Origin: Limonium bicolor
Lineage: Eukaryota > Streptophyta > Magnoliopsida > Caryophyllales > Plumbaginaceae
DNA: 64,000 nucleotides
Assembly (NCBI GenBank): GCA_023374045.1
Contig: CM041783.1
Span: 94,275,298-94,339,297 of the forward strand
Direction: 5' to 3'
Shown here: piece by piece, positions 48,001-59,372 of the stretch
Layout of the letters: every line of letters starts with the position of its first letter
How positions within the stretch are numbered: position 1 is the first letter of the stretch
The notes under the pieces: generated by a model
What the model was told of the DNA's origin: nothing
Databases searched by the model: none
What the model saw: only the letters and a program-made list of their open reading frames with translations
Program-made: the position numbers and the translations under genes

Positions 48001-49499
48001 AACTTGGAGAGCTTGAAAGTGGAAAAGGGGCCAATTAAATCAGGTTTTTTGCAAAGACCAGCAGATACTAGATGGAGTTCGCATTTTAGATAAATCTGTA
48101 GCTTGATGAGCTTGTTTGGTCCTGCAAGTGTTGTATTAGATAACATTGCTATTAAAGCTTCGACAGCTTCACAAAGAGGTGATGTCGACTTTGCTTTGAG
48201 ACACTTGTTATTTTTTTATTTTGTATTTGTGATGCATGTGATGAAGGAAATCATAGGGATAACCAACATGCTTTGTCAAGTGCTACAAAAAAGAGTCTCA
48301 AGATGTTGTGAATGTTTTTACTATGCTTTCCACTACAAAGTCATTGATTCAAAGACTAAGAGATGAAGGGTAGCATACACTTTTGAACAGTGTTACTTCT
48401 TTTTGTGGAATTCACAACATTCAAGTTTGAGTGGAACTTACACTGATATCATTCGATTGCCGTAGGAAAGAAACTGTAAGTGTTGAGCATCACTATCGAG
48501 TTGAAGTATATATTCTACTATTGATCGTCAATTGTAAGAGTTGAACTGTAGATTTAATGAGTCGGTGAAAGAACTTTTTTCACTTACTGTTGCTTTGGAT
48601 CCTAGAGATTCATACAAATCTTTTAGTATTTGTGACATATGTAAACTGGCAGAAAAGTTTTATCCTTCGGGTTTTTCCAAGCAAGAACAGATTCACTTGC
48701 GGTAGTAGTTGCAACAATATGAGATAGACGTTTTCGCCATGAGCATTGGGAAATGCTTGCTCCATTTCTGCATTATGTAGAGGGTTGCAAGAACTGAGAA
48801 ATCTGAAATATATCCTTTGCTTTAGAGGTTAATTCGACTTGTTCTGACTCTTCCCGTTTCAACAACAACAAGTGAAAGGGCATTTTTAGCAATGAAAATT
48901 GTAAAAACAAGTCCGATGTAGCATGAGTGATGAGTTTCTTAAGAGCTACTTGATTGTTTATATCGAAAGGGAAATTGCTAAGACTTTATACAAACAAGAT
49001 CATAAATGATTTCAACTCTATGAAGGAAAGAAGTGCACGCTTTAGTTGAACATGGTACATTCTATGTAGTTGCTCTACTTTGTGTCTATTTTCCTTTACC
49101 TAGTTTTATTCTTTAATCTTTAACTATGATACTATTTATTTATTTTACGTTTTAATAGTCATGTGACATCTTTGTTTTTATTTATTTATGCAGTGTTATC
49201 ATTTTCCTAGTGAAGACCCATTGAAGCCTTTTTGTGTTAAGAGTTCATTTTGCTATTTCTTAATCCTATAGCAGATTAGCAACATTTGATTTACTATCTC
49301 GTCTTTGATATAGGCATTGATCACATGTCTGAATGGGATACATACTTTATGATTTTGGGAATACAAACTTGTTATATGATGATTGTTAACAAAATCTTGT
49401 TATTATAAGGAGCTATATGTCTAGAAAATTAAAAAATACAACTTCAAAAAGTCTTGCTCCCCCCCCCCCCCTTAATATTATTTTCTGGCTTCGCCCCTG
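45078..49499 (+). mobile_element. hAT-type DNA transposon relic (third and longest copy)
   Basis: Holds the whole decayed transposase gene. The right end TTTTCTGGCTTCGCCCCTG at 49481-49499 looks like the terminal inverted repeat of ZMYM1-type hAT elements and follows a C-rich run. No matching left terminal repeat is clear; the chromovirus LTR abuts the left part, so the left end may lie beyond the array. Only this copy runs past the junction position (about 47280). Confidence 0.75.
46594..49010 (+). pseudogene. hAT transposase, TTF/ZMYM1-like, decayed
   Basis: Transposases of this type cut and paste hAT elements. A 5' leader exon appears to splice from about 45953 to ATTTCCAG at 46586, just before the ATG at 46594. 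MVKVRTIDSFFKSGGNSS opens the frame, which stops at 46741. Recognisable pieces in order are: EYSEVKNAVFCLPCYLFSKK and FKSWKKMNKGKGCAF (TTF-type zinc finger, 46973-47245); FRGHDETSNT and a DUF4371-like part (about 47290-47650); VKDTAASTLKQEISS (47652 onward); SSCKRSD then LAELGELESGKGAN-like remains (about 47960-48040); and TTTSERAFLAMKIVK (hAT dimerization region, about 48855-48905). Many stops and frameshifts; no function expected. Confidence 0.82.
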
Positions 49500-50223
49500 G
49501 TTGGTGTAACAGATTAACTAAAATGCTCAAGCAGAATAGCAGGTTGTAACATTTTATTGTTGTTGTGTGATTAAAATGCAGCAGTTTGTTCTTGAGCATA
49601 TTGATGCAACAAGTTTCATACAGATGCAACAGATTAATTAAAAGGCACAAACAGATTATCAATGTTGTATGTTATGTTGTTGCTGCAGCTTCTCTGGGAT
49701 TTTTTTTTTTCAAAATCAACTGGATGAGAGTTGCAAAATGAGGAATTAAAGAGATGGTAAACTCTGTTTCATAAGATGCATACTCGTCCGGCATGATATA
49801 CTTACCAGCTCTATCAAGAGTGATGCAACAGATTATAACTATATGTTTTAGCAATTTGAAGAGCCATCTTATTCTTAATACGGCTATAACTATCCCAACT
49901 TAATTCTTATTTATCATGTGAGACAACGTTTCTGGCAGCCTGTGCAATATTTTGACGGCAAGACATATTAACTTATCACTTGCAAGTTTCAATTTCAAGC
50001 GCTCACCCCAAACAAGATGTCAAGAATATATAAAACAGCATCAGATAAACAATAACCTACCTGATAACCGTTGTTTTGTAAAACAGCACCAGATAATTCT
50101 AACTTAGTTGTGAGGTAATAATTTTGCTAATACAAGCTTACCAGTACAATTTAACTTCCTATCCCCTGCATACCTCAACCAATAGCACATTCAAACTACA
50201 TCGCAACATAATAAGGGGGGTTC
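49500..50223. other. unassigned AT-rich stretch
   Basis: No gene supported. The words TAACAGATTAA, GCAACAGATTAA and GCAACAGATTAT recur at about 49507, 49625 and 49826, suggesting a decayed repeat. Short ORFs here have no recognisable content. Confidence 0.5.
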
Positions 50224-50518
50224 TGTTATGGTTGCTGTGAAAAACTTCAAACTTAGATTGAAAAATCGAAGACTAAGCTTCTTGATTGAGAACATAGAGG
50301 GCAAAGAACAAACCCTCAAAGTACAAACCCTAACTCCACTACATTGTTTCACGAGAGCCAGCCAGTATAAGAAAGAAAATAGAATGTCAACCCCTCCTAA
50401 CAACTCAACGGTCAAAACTTTACCAAAACGACACCACAACCCATATAACTTAAGCTAAGGCTACGCCCCACTATAAATACTATTAACCGATAAATAACAC
50501 AACTTATACTATTTAACA
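50224..50518 (-). repeat. copia 3' LTR (295 bp)
   Basis: Begins TGTTATGG and ends ATTTAACA on the plus strand, placed directly after the polypurine tract. No second LTR is in the window. Confidence 0.75.
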
Positions 50519-50587
50519 GCCCCCCTCAAAACTTAGAAGGAACAACTTCTAAGGTTTGACAAGCAGCAGTCTGAAAATTGAATTACT

Positions 50588-51734
50588 CTATTCCAACTTG
50601 AGACCCATCTTCTTGACTTGCAATGGATAGGCTTTCCCAGGTAAAGCTTTTGTTAAGACGTCTGCCACTTGTTCTTGAGAGCTCAGAAAATCAACAACAA
50701 TCATGCCCTTTTGTACCTTCTGTCTGACGAAATGGACATCAAGCTCTATGTGTTTAGTCCTCTCATGCAGAACCGGGTTCCTTGCTATATAGATAGCTGC
50801 TTGACTGTCCGACTTAACCGGAACTGGCTGTATCTTTTTCACTCCTAACTTATGCAGCAACCTTGTAATCCAGCTCAGCTCAGCAGTCACACTTCCCATA
50901 GCTCGGTACTCCGCTTCCGCTGAAGAAAAAGCCACCGTTGTTTGTTTCTTTGTCTTCCATGAAAGAGGACTTCCTCCCAGCTGTATGAAAAATCCGCTAA
51001 TGGATCTCCTTGTATTTGGGCACCCTGCCTAATCAGAGTCACAAAAGGCTGTCAAAGTAAAGTCATTTCTGCTGTAAAGTGTAAATCAGTAGGATTGCCA
51101 AGAAGCTGACTCAACAACTATATTGTGAAACAAAGGTCAGGTCTACTGTGAGCTAAATAGCTGATTTTTCCAACAAGCCTCATGTATACAAGGGGTCATC
51201 TAGTGGCTTACCTTCATTATTATCAGTTTAAAATTAGCATTTATTAGACTAATAGAAATCTTCTGATCAAGTGTGTCAAATTCTCTTAACAAATCTTCAC
51301 AATACCTTTTCTACAACAACACAACACCCTCTATAGTGTACAGATTCTGCATCCCTAAAAAGTAGTTCAACCTCCCTAAGTCCTTGATTATAAATTTCTG
51401 GCTTAATACCATCTTAACAGTGCTAATCAACCCATGATCATTCTATGTTATTAAGATGTCATCAACTTAGACCACAAGTTAACAAACCTTATCAACCTTA
51501 ATCCTGGAAAACAGAGAATAATCATTAAGTGACTGGATAAAACTAAGAGATTTGAACAGAAGACTTAATTTGTGATGCCACTGTCTAGAGGTCTGCTTGA
51601 GGCCGTATAAAGATTTGTTTTTCACAACAGGAGAAAAATTTTCTAGGTAATCTATTTCATACCTTTGAGTGTACCCCTTTGCTACCAATCTAGCCTTAAA
51701 CCTCTATATGCTTCCATCAGCCTTACACTTAACC
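50588..51734 (-). pseudogene. pol: copia pol fragment: RT and RNase H
   Basis: From right to left: RFKARLVAKGYTQ and IDYLENFSPVV (start of the copia RT), then an internal deletion to KSLYGLKQTSRQWHHKL, then VDDIL with stops around it. Further on come FCDSDxAGCPNTRRSISGF and an open RNase H segment at 50935-50588 (AFSSAEAEYRAMG, KSDSQAAIYIARNPVLHERTKHIE, ADVLTKALPG). Several stops and frameshifts. Typical of the plant copia reverse transcriptase family; inactive. Confidence 0.9.
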
Positions 51735-52064
51735 TTATTTGTAACACCTGATAAGTGTCTAAATGAGCATGTTTTATAGGTGTATTTTATATATAATATT
51801 AGCACTTTTCTTGCTCATTTCTCCACTTCGGTTAGTTTTCCTCTAGTTTATGTTTTATAGTTTATCTCACAAATTTATTGGTTTAACATGAGGAAAACCA
51901 AGCTGGAAGTAAAGTAGGCAAAGAGACAAACGCATTGACGCAAACGGCTCAGAAACGGACTTATAACGAAGAATGTAGAGCCGGTTGAAGATTGTTATAT
52001 ATATATGTATATAATATACATAATATCGCATGAGAAGGCTGAGACGTCCGCGAGTGGGCATGCA

Positions 52065-52276
52065 ACCGCCCATAAGGGGGGCGGACACCACACACACAAG
52101 ACCGCCTGGCGGTCAATGTGGCGGACGGTGGAGGAGGCTACCGCCTCTTAAGTGGCGGACAGAGGGTAGCAACCGCGAGGCGGACACAACAGAGAGAACC
52201 GCCTAGTATGTGGCGGTAGTGCAGGCGGACAAGGAACACAAGACCGCCTGAATTGCATGCGGACACGAGGCAGTTG
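52065..52276. repeat. ACCGCC/GGCGG inverted-repeat array, 5' LTR
   Basis: About six ACCGCC motifs alternate with GGCGGAC or GGCGGT motifs over roughly 210 bp, allowing several short GC hairpins. It lies upstream of the TATA box, so here it is probably promoter DNA rather than transcript. Confidence 0.85.
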
Positions 52277-52512
52277 TGAATAAAAATATCAGTCGCGACC
52301 AGTTTCTACTGCGCCCCCGTCGTCGTCTCCGACTTACCTCGACCGACTATCTGCAACTCGTCCACTGCCATATCTATCTACTCCGCCTACCTTAATTCAC
52401 GCGGCTGTGTTCAGCTGTCTGTCCCCTGCAATCAATGAGAGCAATCAACGAGCTCAATCTTCCACCGCCTCACGCGTCTGTCTATCTTCTCTGCTTTCTT
52501 CTTCTTTTCTTC

Positions 52513-52520
52513 TATAAAAG
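52513..52520 (+). promoter_or_regulatory. TATA box of the Athila-type 5' LTR
   Basis: TATAAAAG in a CT-rich context, repeated at 56206-56213 in the 3' LTR. Transcription would start about 30 bp downstream. Confidence 0.7.
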
Positions 52521-53427
52521 CCACGAGCTTCTACTCACGAATCCACTGATCCATCCACGACCACTTCACCACACGCCATCTCATTTCTCTTCTCCCGCCT
52601 TCTCCATTTTATTTATTTTACAGTCCACCAAATTTACCTCTAGCCCAACGTACACAAAATAGCAGAGTGAGACGGAGTGGTTACGGATGATTTCTATTAC
52701 TCTCTTCTCTATCTATCTATTTAATATGTTAGGCTAGTTTACGTTTACTCTGGGAATAGTTATTATGTATCTGTATTAATTATGCAATATTTCTACTGGT
52801 TTATTTATATACAGTTTGTTACGCTTAAAGGTTATCACGCACCTTTTTAATAGATCTCGCGAATTTATTAAACTGCTTTACTAAGTCTATTTTGATCAGA
52901 CCGGTGATAAATAGATAGGTTAATTAAGACGTAAAACTGGAGGAAACTTGTTATGATTTAATAAGTTAGTATTCAGTTGCAAATGTAATTCCTCAATACT
53001 CCTCTGCCGTTCGCAGGCTTTTGCTTGAACCTTTATTAGAACCTTGCATTACAGGTGAACGAGTTCTTATGAGGCTATGACTTAGTCCTTAAGATAATTA
53101 CAGGAACCTTGCCAAATTATTAAACCAGTAGAGATAGCTTAATTATGCAGGTTATTAACCTGACCCAGAGTTCCATTTTATTTATCTGTCAACTTAGTTT
53201 ATTTTATTCTTTTCTTTATTTTTACAAGTCAATTAATCCCCCCTCTTGTGACACGCTTAGGTACTATTATATGTACATTAGTCCCACGGTTCGACATCCG
53301 GTTGCTTACATTTTCACTATACTACTGCGACCGGGATTTATTTGCAGCCCGACGTTATTTTTGGGTTTTAATTTCTTTTCTTTAATTTTACACCAGTTTA
53401 ACCACTCACGATATAACGTCTGCAAAA

Positions 53428-53445
53428 TGGCGCCGTTGCCGGGGA
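53428..53445 (+). other. primer binding site, tRNA-Asp type
   Basis: TGGCGCCGTTGCCGGGGA lies three bases after the LTR. It is complementary to the 3' end of plant tRNA-Asp as I recall it. Confidence 0.85.
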
Positions 53446-53657
53446 CTAGTTTATTCTAGTCCCTAAGCCCCGGATTATTCACTTGTTATATTAGAATATT
53501 TTGTTTATATTATTTTTGTTTGTTGTTTATATTTATTATCTTTTATATTTTGTTTATATTATTATTATGTTTGTTTCTAATCATTTTATTTTCTAATCTT
53601 TTTCAGTAGTTTTGTTTTATACAGAAAAACACAAAAAAAAATATCTGTACACGGCAA

Positions 53658-54143
53658 ATGGAAGAAGCGTTTGAATTTTGGCAGGATTTATACTGCTCCG
53701 AATGTGGGGGAGCTCATGATTTTGAGGATTGTCTCATAGTCCAAGAGCAACTCTGGTTAGAAGATCAACCAGACTACCTGGAGAGAATCGCTCAACTACT
53801 AGAGCAATCAATGAGCGAATCAGTTCAAGAGGTAGAACACCCCACTACAGACGAGCCACTCATAGAAACCCCTCCCTCTAAATTCAATTACCGCTATTTT
53901 TCCTCCTTCTCTATAATATACCCAGACAATGAGGATACTTATATCCTCGATAATGAAGAGAAGGAATTGCCATCACCTCCCACCAGAATATCCAAACAAA
54001 ACGCCACTATCACCTTCGAAGAATTATTTTCTCTGAAGATGATATCAAACAGCGTTCTTTCTACAAGCCTCACCTACAAGAGGAGGATATTTACATCCTC
54101 CAGTTTGAGGAAGAAAAATCAACACCACCGGGTCTTCTGTTAG
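53658..54143 (+). CDS. gag-like ORF with one zinc knuckle
   Basis: 161 codons, acidic, starting MEEAFEFWQDLYCSECGG. Residues 13-25 form CSECGGAHDFEDC (C-x2-C-x3-H-x4-C), like the knuckle of Athila-type Gag proteins. The rest (DQPDYLERIAQLLEQS, glutamate-rich stretches) is not recognised. There is no capsid domain, so this looks like a leftover piece of gag rather than a full protein. It may be translated from the element RNA, since it is the first long ORF after the primer site. Role unknown. Confidence 0.55.
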   Translation: MEEAFEFWQDLYCSECGGAHDFEDCLIVQEQLWLEDQPDYLERIAQLLEQSMSESVQEVEHPTTDEPLIETPPSKFNYRYFSSFSIIYPDNEDTYILDNEEKELPSPPTRISKQNATITFEELFSLKMISNSVLSTSLTYKRRIFTSSSLRKKNQHHRVFC

Positions 54144-55442
54144 AACTACGTTCCCGGCAATATCTCCTCAAACACCTGATTTTGTGGAGTATTAATTTTC
54201 TTATTTTATATGCCGAGGTAACGTTTTGTTTTGATCCAGGATAACGAGCAGGCGTCTAGCCAAAGACGTTAAAGAAGGGCAGCTTCCTGGGAGGCAACCC
54301 GGGTGTACTTTTATTTTATTTTACTTTTATGTACTTTTAATTTTCAGGTTCTCTTTAAATTTTATTTTTGCTAACTTTTAACCCCGTTTATAGTATGGTT
54401 GCTTCTAGTGTTTTATGCAGGTACACCTCCATGTGGACACCGCAACCAAGCTACGCTACTTGAGGCTGAAGCTCAAGTGTGGGGGAACTCCTTTAACAAA
54501 TAGCAAAAATAATATCAGGGTAGTACCAGTTTTCTTTAATTTTGCTTTTATTTAAATAAAAACTGCAGAGGAGCGTTTATGTGCTTAAATGTTTATTTGT
54601 GATCTTTGTGTTATCTCTATTTTATCTACTTACCGAAAAGGTCTTCTGAAACCTTCCCTTTTTTTTTGGTGAACAATGAGGACATTGTTCAATTTAAGTG
54701 TGGGGGAGTGTGCCCTTTCGGTGACACTTTGTGCTTAAATATTTAATCTCTCTCCTTATCTTTCGTTTGTCCAATTCAATATCGTGGACCCTTTATATGT
54801 GGGTTGTTCTCTTTAAGAATAAATATTGTTATGAATTGTAGGATAAATGTACAAATTTTAAAATTTTGATTACTTTTGAGGAGCACTTTTTGTGCGGTGT
54901 GACCAAATGATCTGCAAATGATTGGATTTTATTGCTCAGGGTTCCTTTCTGTCTTCTCTCTTAGGGATTGCTAAGGGGTACTTCTCTGTTAAAAAGAAAA
55001 AAAAATATACAAAATAATAAGGGACTAGCGAGACACCATTGGTAACCAACAAAGAGAGTTGAGTGTTCTTAAAAACAAAGGCGTGATGCCTACATCTTCT
55101 CATCTCTTATGCAAAAGTGAAACAAATGCATAAATCTATTTTTCCTTTTGTTTTCTCCTCAATGCCCGTTCTTGAGAGAAGTTGGCCATGGTAAAAGTTC
55201 TCGGAGTCGCCTAAACAAAAGATACATTGAAGTACCTTAGATCATACCCCGAAACTCTATATTTTATTTTTACCTTGAGCACACCTATGCCACCAACAGA
55301 TGATTTTTCACACTCCTCAATAAGTTAAAGAGATCATGTTTATCCTACCCTTCATGATAATATTTGTTAGTATTGAGCATTTCCTACATGCTTGAGTACA
55401 TGGTTTTGCTTGAGGACAAGCAAAAAGATAAGTGTGGGGGTG
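54144..55442 (+). other. internal region of the Athila-type element without pol
   Basis: No protein-coding region recognised. AAGTGTGGGGG occurs three times (about 54475, 54699 and 55432); the last lies directly before the 3' LTR and is the likely polypurine tract. Confidence 0.75.
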
Positions 55443-57118
55443 TGATAAGTGTCTAAATGAGCATGTTTTATAGGTGTATTTTATATATAATATTAGCACT
55501 TTTCTTGCTCATTTCTCCACTTCGGTTAGTTTTCCTCTAGTTTATGTTTTATAGTTTATCTCACAAATTTATTGGTTTAACATGACGAAAACCAAGCTGG
55601 AAGTAAGTAGGCAAAGAGACAAACGCATTGACGCAAACGGCTCAGAAAACGGACTTATAACGAAGAATGTAGAGCCGGTTGAAGATTGTTATATATATAT
55701 GTATATAATATACATAATATCGCATGAGAAGGCTGAGACGTCCGCGAGTGGGCATGCAACCGCCCATAAGGGGGGCGGACACCACACACAAGACCGCCTG
55801 GCGGTCAATGTGGCGGACGGTGGAGGAGGCTACCGCCTCTTAAGTGGCGGACAAGAGGGTAGCAACCGCGAGGCGGACACAACAGAGAGAACCGCCTAGT
55901 ATGTGGCGGTAGTGCAGGCGGACAAGGAACACAAGACCGCCTGAATTGCATGCGGACACGAGGCGGTTGTGAATAAAAATATCAGTCGCGACCAGTTTCT
56001 ACTGCGCCCCCGTCGTCGTCTCCGACTTACCTCGACCGACTATCTGCAACTCGTCCACTGCCATATCTATCTACTCCGCCTACCTTAATTCACGCGGCTG
56101 TGTTCAGCTGTCTGTCCCCTGCAATCAATGAGAGCAATCAACGAGCTCAATCTTCCACCGCCTCACGCGTCTGTCTATCTTCTCTGCTTTCTTCTTCTTT
56201 TCTTCTATAAAAGCCACGAGCTTCTACTCACGAATCCACTGATCCATCCACGACCACTTCACCACACGCCATCTCATTTCTCTTCTCCCGCTTCTCCATT
56301 TTATTTATTTTACAGTCCACCAAATTTACCTCTAGCCCAACGTACACAAAATAGCAGAGTGAGACGGAGTGGTTACGGATGATTTCTATTACTCTCTTCT
56401 CTATCTATCTATTTAATATGTTAGGCTAGTTTACGTTTACTCTGGGAATAGTTATTATGTATCTGTATTAATTATGCAATATTTCTACTGGTTTATTTAT
56501 ATACAGTTTGTTACGCTTAAAGGTTATCACGCACCTTTTTAATAGATCTCGCGAATTTATTAAACTGCTTTACTAAGTCTATTTTGATCAGACCGGTGAT
56601 AAATAGATAGGTTAATTAAGACGTAAAACTGGAGGAAACTTGTTATGATTTAATAAGTTAGTATTCAGTTGCAAATGTAATTCCTCAATACTCCTCTGCC
56701 GTTCGCAGGCTTTTGCTTGAACCTTTATTAGAACCTTGCATTACAGGTGAACGAGTTCTTATGAGGCTATGACTTAGTCCTTAAGATAATTACAGGAACC
56801 TTGCCAAATTATTAAACCAGTAGAGATAGCTTAATTATGCAGGTTATATTAACCTGACCCAGAGTTCCATTTTATTTATCTGTCAACTTAGTTTATTTTA
56901 TTCTTTTCTTTTATTTTACAAGTCAATTAATCCCCCCTCTTGTGACACGCTTAGGTACTATTATATGTACATTAGTCCCACGGTTCGACATCCGGTTGCT
57001 TACATTTTCACTATACTACTGCGACCGGGATTTATTTGCAGCCCGACGTTATTTTTGGGTTTTAATTTCTTTTCTTTAATTTTACACCAGTTTAACCACT
57101 CACGATATAACGTCTGCA
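55443..57118 (+). repeat. Athila-type 3' LTR (1676 bp)
   Basis: Collinear with 51749-53424; TG...CA ends and followed by the ACACC duplication. Array equivalent at 55759-55970 and TATA box at 56206-56213. Confidence 0.95.
55759..55970. repeat. ACCGCC/GGCGG inverted-repeat array, 3' LTR
   Basis: Copy of the array at 52065-52276, with one base difference making the last GGCGG motif complete. Confidence 0.83.
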
Positions 57119-59028
57119 ACACCCCATCCAAACAACATACACACTTAACAACAAACTGCAGCGGAAAACAAAAGTCAACACGTTACTTAACTTCTTGATG
57201 TTACACGCCGTTAACCACCCACGTGGCTAACAAGGCTAATACATATACATTGTACCGGTCTGATGGGCTAAATTCCCGAGCGACTACACATTACTATCCC
57301 TTTCCATTAACAACAACAACAACATACACCTTTCAACTGTACCGAGTATTCACAAACTGATGCCGATAACAGTTTCGGTCTTACTACGCCTACTGTATAT
57401 ATACACTTAAATGATTACCCATGTACAACGACTACCCGTCCTACTCTCGAACGGCTTCCAGCACTTCGTACCTGAAATAAGAAAAGAAGAGAAAGGGTGG
57501 CCCCCAAGGGGCTCAACACCTTTGCTGGTATGGTAATCCCGCAGCCCACATGCTACCGGGCCATGCACAACTAATTGTCGTCTTAGCATGCGGTGGATTA
57601 TATTTAAATCGTGCATGCAACTGTAAACACACAACACACAACATTTCGCCTCAATGGGCTCAATAAACGGATAATACATCCTTATTTGATAAGTCACTCA
57701 TGGTATTCATTATCCCTAGAGTGTTTCTCCTCTAATGGAGCTACTTCCTTAATAGACGACACTTACCCGTTATTCGGGTTATCCTTAAACGCCTCTTATC
57801 ACAAACTGGGATTCATATCCATGATCCACATACTCCACATTTTACAACATATAACATGCATCCCATAACACACATAACAATACTTTCACGTTTCAACGTG
57901 CACATAATAACATCGCAATAGAAATTGCATTACAACAACATCACATAACATAACGGGAATGGTTCTCTTAGGAACCGACCCAAACATTGTTTATACACTG
58001 GTGAGCCTAGAGAATGTTGCCAGTCTCATGATAAGCTCGTTACATAACTCGTTACCATCTCGTTAAATGAACGGATAACTTAGCACAAGGTGTCTCGGAT
58101 ATAGTGATCCAAGCACACCGTACAAACATAACATAGTATGCCCCTGTGGCCCGACGTGAGTCAGTAATAGCCTTGGTTAAGCTAAAGGGAGGGTTGGAAA
58201 CCAAATTGGAAAAACAACCATAACATACGGAGAGGATCGAACCTGCTATGACAACGACCCCCATACTCACACGCGTGGCCGGAACAGACCGGACTCCTCA
58301 CTCCCCCCGTTAGCACTTGTCATAAGTTCATCATTGAACTTAGTTAAACAATCACAACATTGGGTTAAGTCTTGTTAGACACACACAAGGGAAGGGAGAG
58401 TCATACATTCACACACCAACATCACACACAAACATTACATAACTAACTCACGCATAGCCATGGTTAGAACGTTCCTTAGGTCGGAAACGTTATCACCGGA
58501 TACCGTTCTCCTACGTTTACCTAATAGTGGTTAACTAGCCCTTCAAGCGCATTCGAGGTTACCGGTATCGGCACGTAAACATACAATAACAATAACGACT
58601 GTAAACTCGTTTCATGATTTATCTTATAACGTGGCAAACATACAGAAAAACACATTGGCATACAAGTCGGTGTAATCCGGTAGGACACAGGTTGCAAGAA
58701 AACCATACCTGTCACCGGAGTCCACTTTATCATGTCCACTTATGTTCCTCGAGCAATTCTCGAACAACTGATAACATTACATGTATTTTTTTATTAACAT
58801 CGGGGTAACATGATTGTTCAAAGTCTAATGCTTATAACTTTTCCCCGTTAGCTTAGTTACATAACTTCACTTTTTAACTTGTTTTACTTTTATATTTTAA
58901 TACAACTTTTCCCCCACTAAATTGTCATTATAACTCACTTAACATGTCTTTAACAACCTTATAACATCATTACTAATCAATCCCCATCATTACATATCAT
59001 TTTATAACCTTAAACAATGTTTTTGGTC

Positions 59029-59372
59029 CGACCGACCTTACCGACCGACCTTGCACAAGGTCGGTCCATTCCAGAACACTTTACCGTCAAAATTTCTACT
59101 CCGACCGACCTTGTAAGTTCGGTCGCATGTTCGGTCCATTCCCGAGAGTTTCTTCCCTTTGAAAATTCAAGCCCGACCGAACTTGCCAAGTCCGGTCCTA
59201 TGTTCGGTCGGTTCCAGAAACTTAATCCGTATACAAAATACAAGCCCGACCGACCTTGCAAGTCCGGTCCCCAAGGTCGGTCCATTCCAGAAACCAATTC
59301 TCGCAGGGTAAACTGGGCTCGACCGACCTTGGCAAGTTCAGTCGCAAGGTCGGTCTGCCCCAGACCTTTATT
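59029..59372. repeat. hairpin array in the sister solo LTR, five units
   Basis: Five units of about 70-78 bp. Each begins CCGACCGACCTTG or similar, then a complementary AAGGTCGGTC or close variant, then in most units CCATTCCAGAA or GGTTCCAGAAA and an A/T-rich spacer. The architecture matches the LTR1-5 arrays but the stem sequence differs. Confidence 0.88.

Larger units (their letters stand above)
50224..51734 (-). mobile_element. Ty1/copia relic, truncated
   Basis: On the minus strand it holds a piece of RT, RNase H, a polypurine tract (TTTTGAGGGGGGC at about 50517-50529) and a 3' LTR. The upstream half (gag, protease, integrase) is missing: the coding sequence stops at the insertion boundary near 51734 and does not resume within the window. 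Confidence 0.88.
51749..53424 (+). repeat. Athila-type 5' LTR (1676 bp)
   Basis: Begins TGATAAGTGTC, ends AACGTCTGCA. TATA box TATAAAAG at 52513-52520. An ORF-like stretch downstream (52435-52662) is just open leader sequence. Confidence 0.95.
51749..57118 (+). mobile_element. young non-autonomous Athila-type LTR retrotransposon
   Basis: 5' LTR 51749-53424, internal 53425-55442, 3' LTR 55443-57118. Target duplication ACACC (51744-51748 and 57119-57123). The primer site after the 5' LTR matches plant tRNA-Asp, as in Athila elements. The internal region has one short gag-like ORF, the block CTGGGAGGCAACCCGGG (about 54287) seen between coding regions of Athila-type elements, and no pol. The two LTRs are the same length and differ at roughly ten places, mostly single-base indels, so insertion was recent. 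Confidence 0.92.

Noticed and set aside
45078..49499. Functional host zinc-finger gene
   Set aside because: The frame has many stops, and the dimerization motif and terminal-repeat-like end point to a dead hAT transposon.
50228..50458. 76-codon plus-strand ORF
   Set aside because: Lies inside the copia LTR and has no recognisable features.
52435..52662. 75-codon ORF starting MRAINELN
   Set aside because: Part of the Athila-type LTR around its TATA box; altered in the 3' LTR copy, so not a conserved protein.
55582..55899. 105-codon ORF in the Athila-type 3' LTR
   Set aside because: Runs through the GGCGG array and is not open in the 5' LTR copy.
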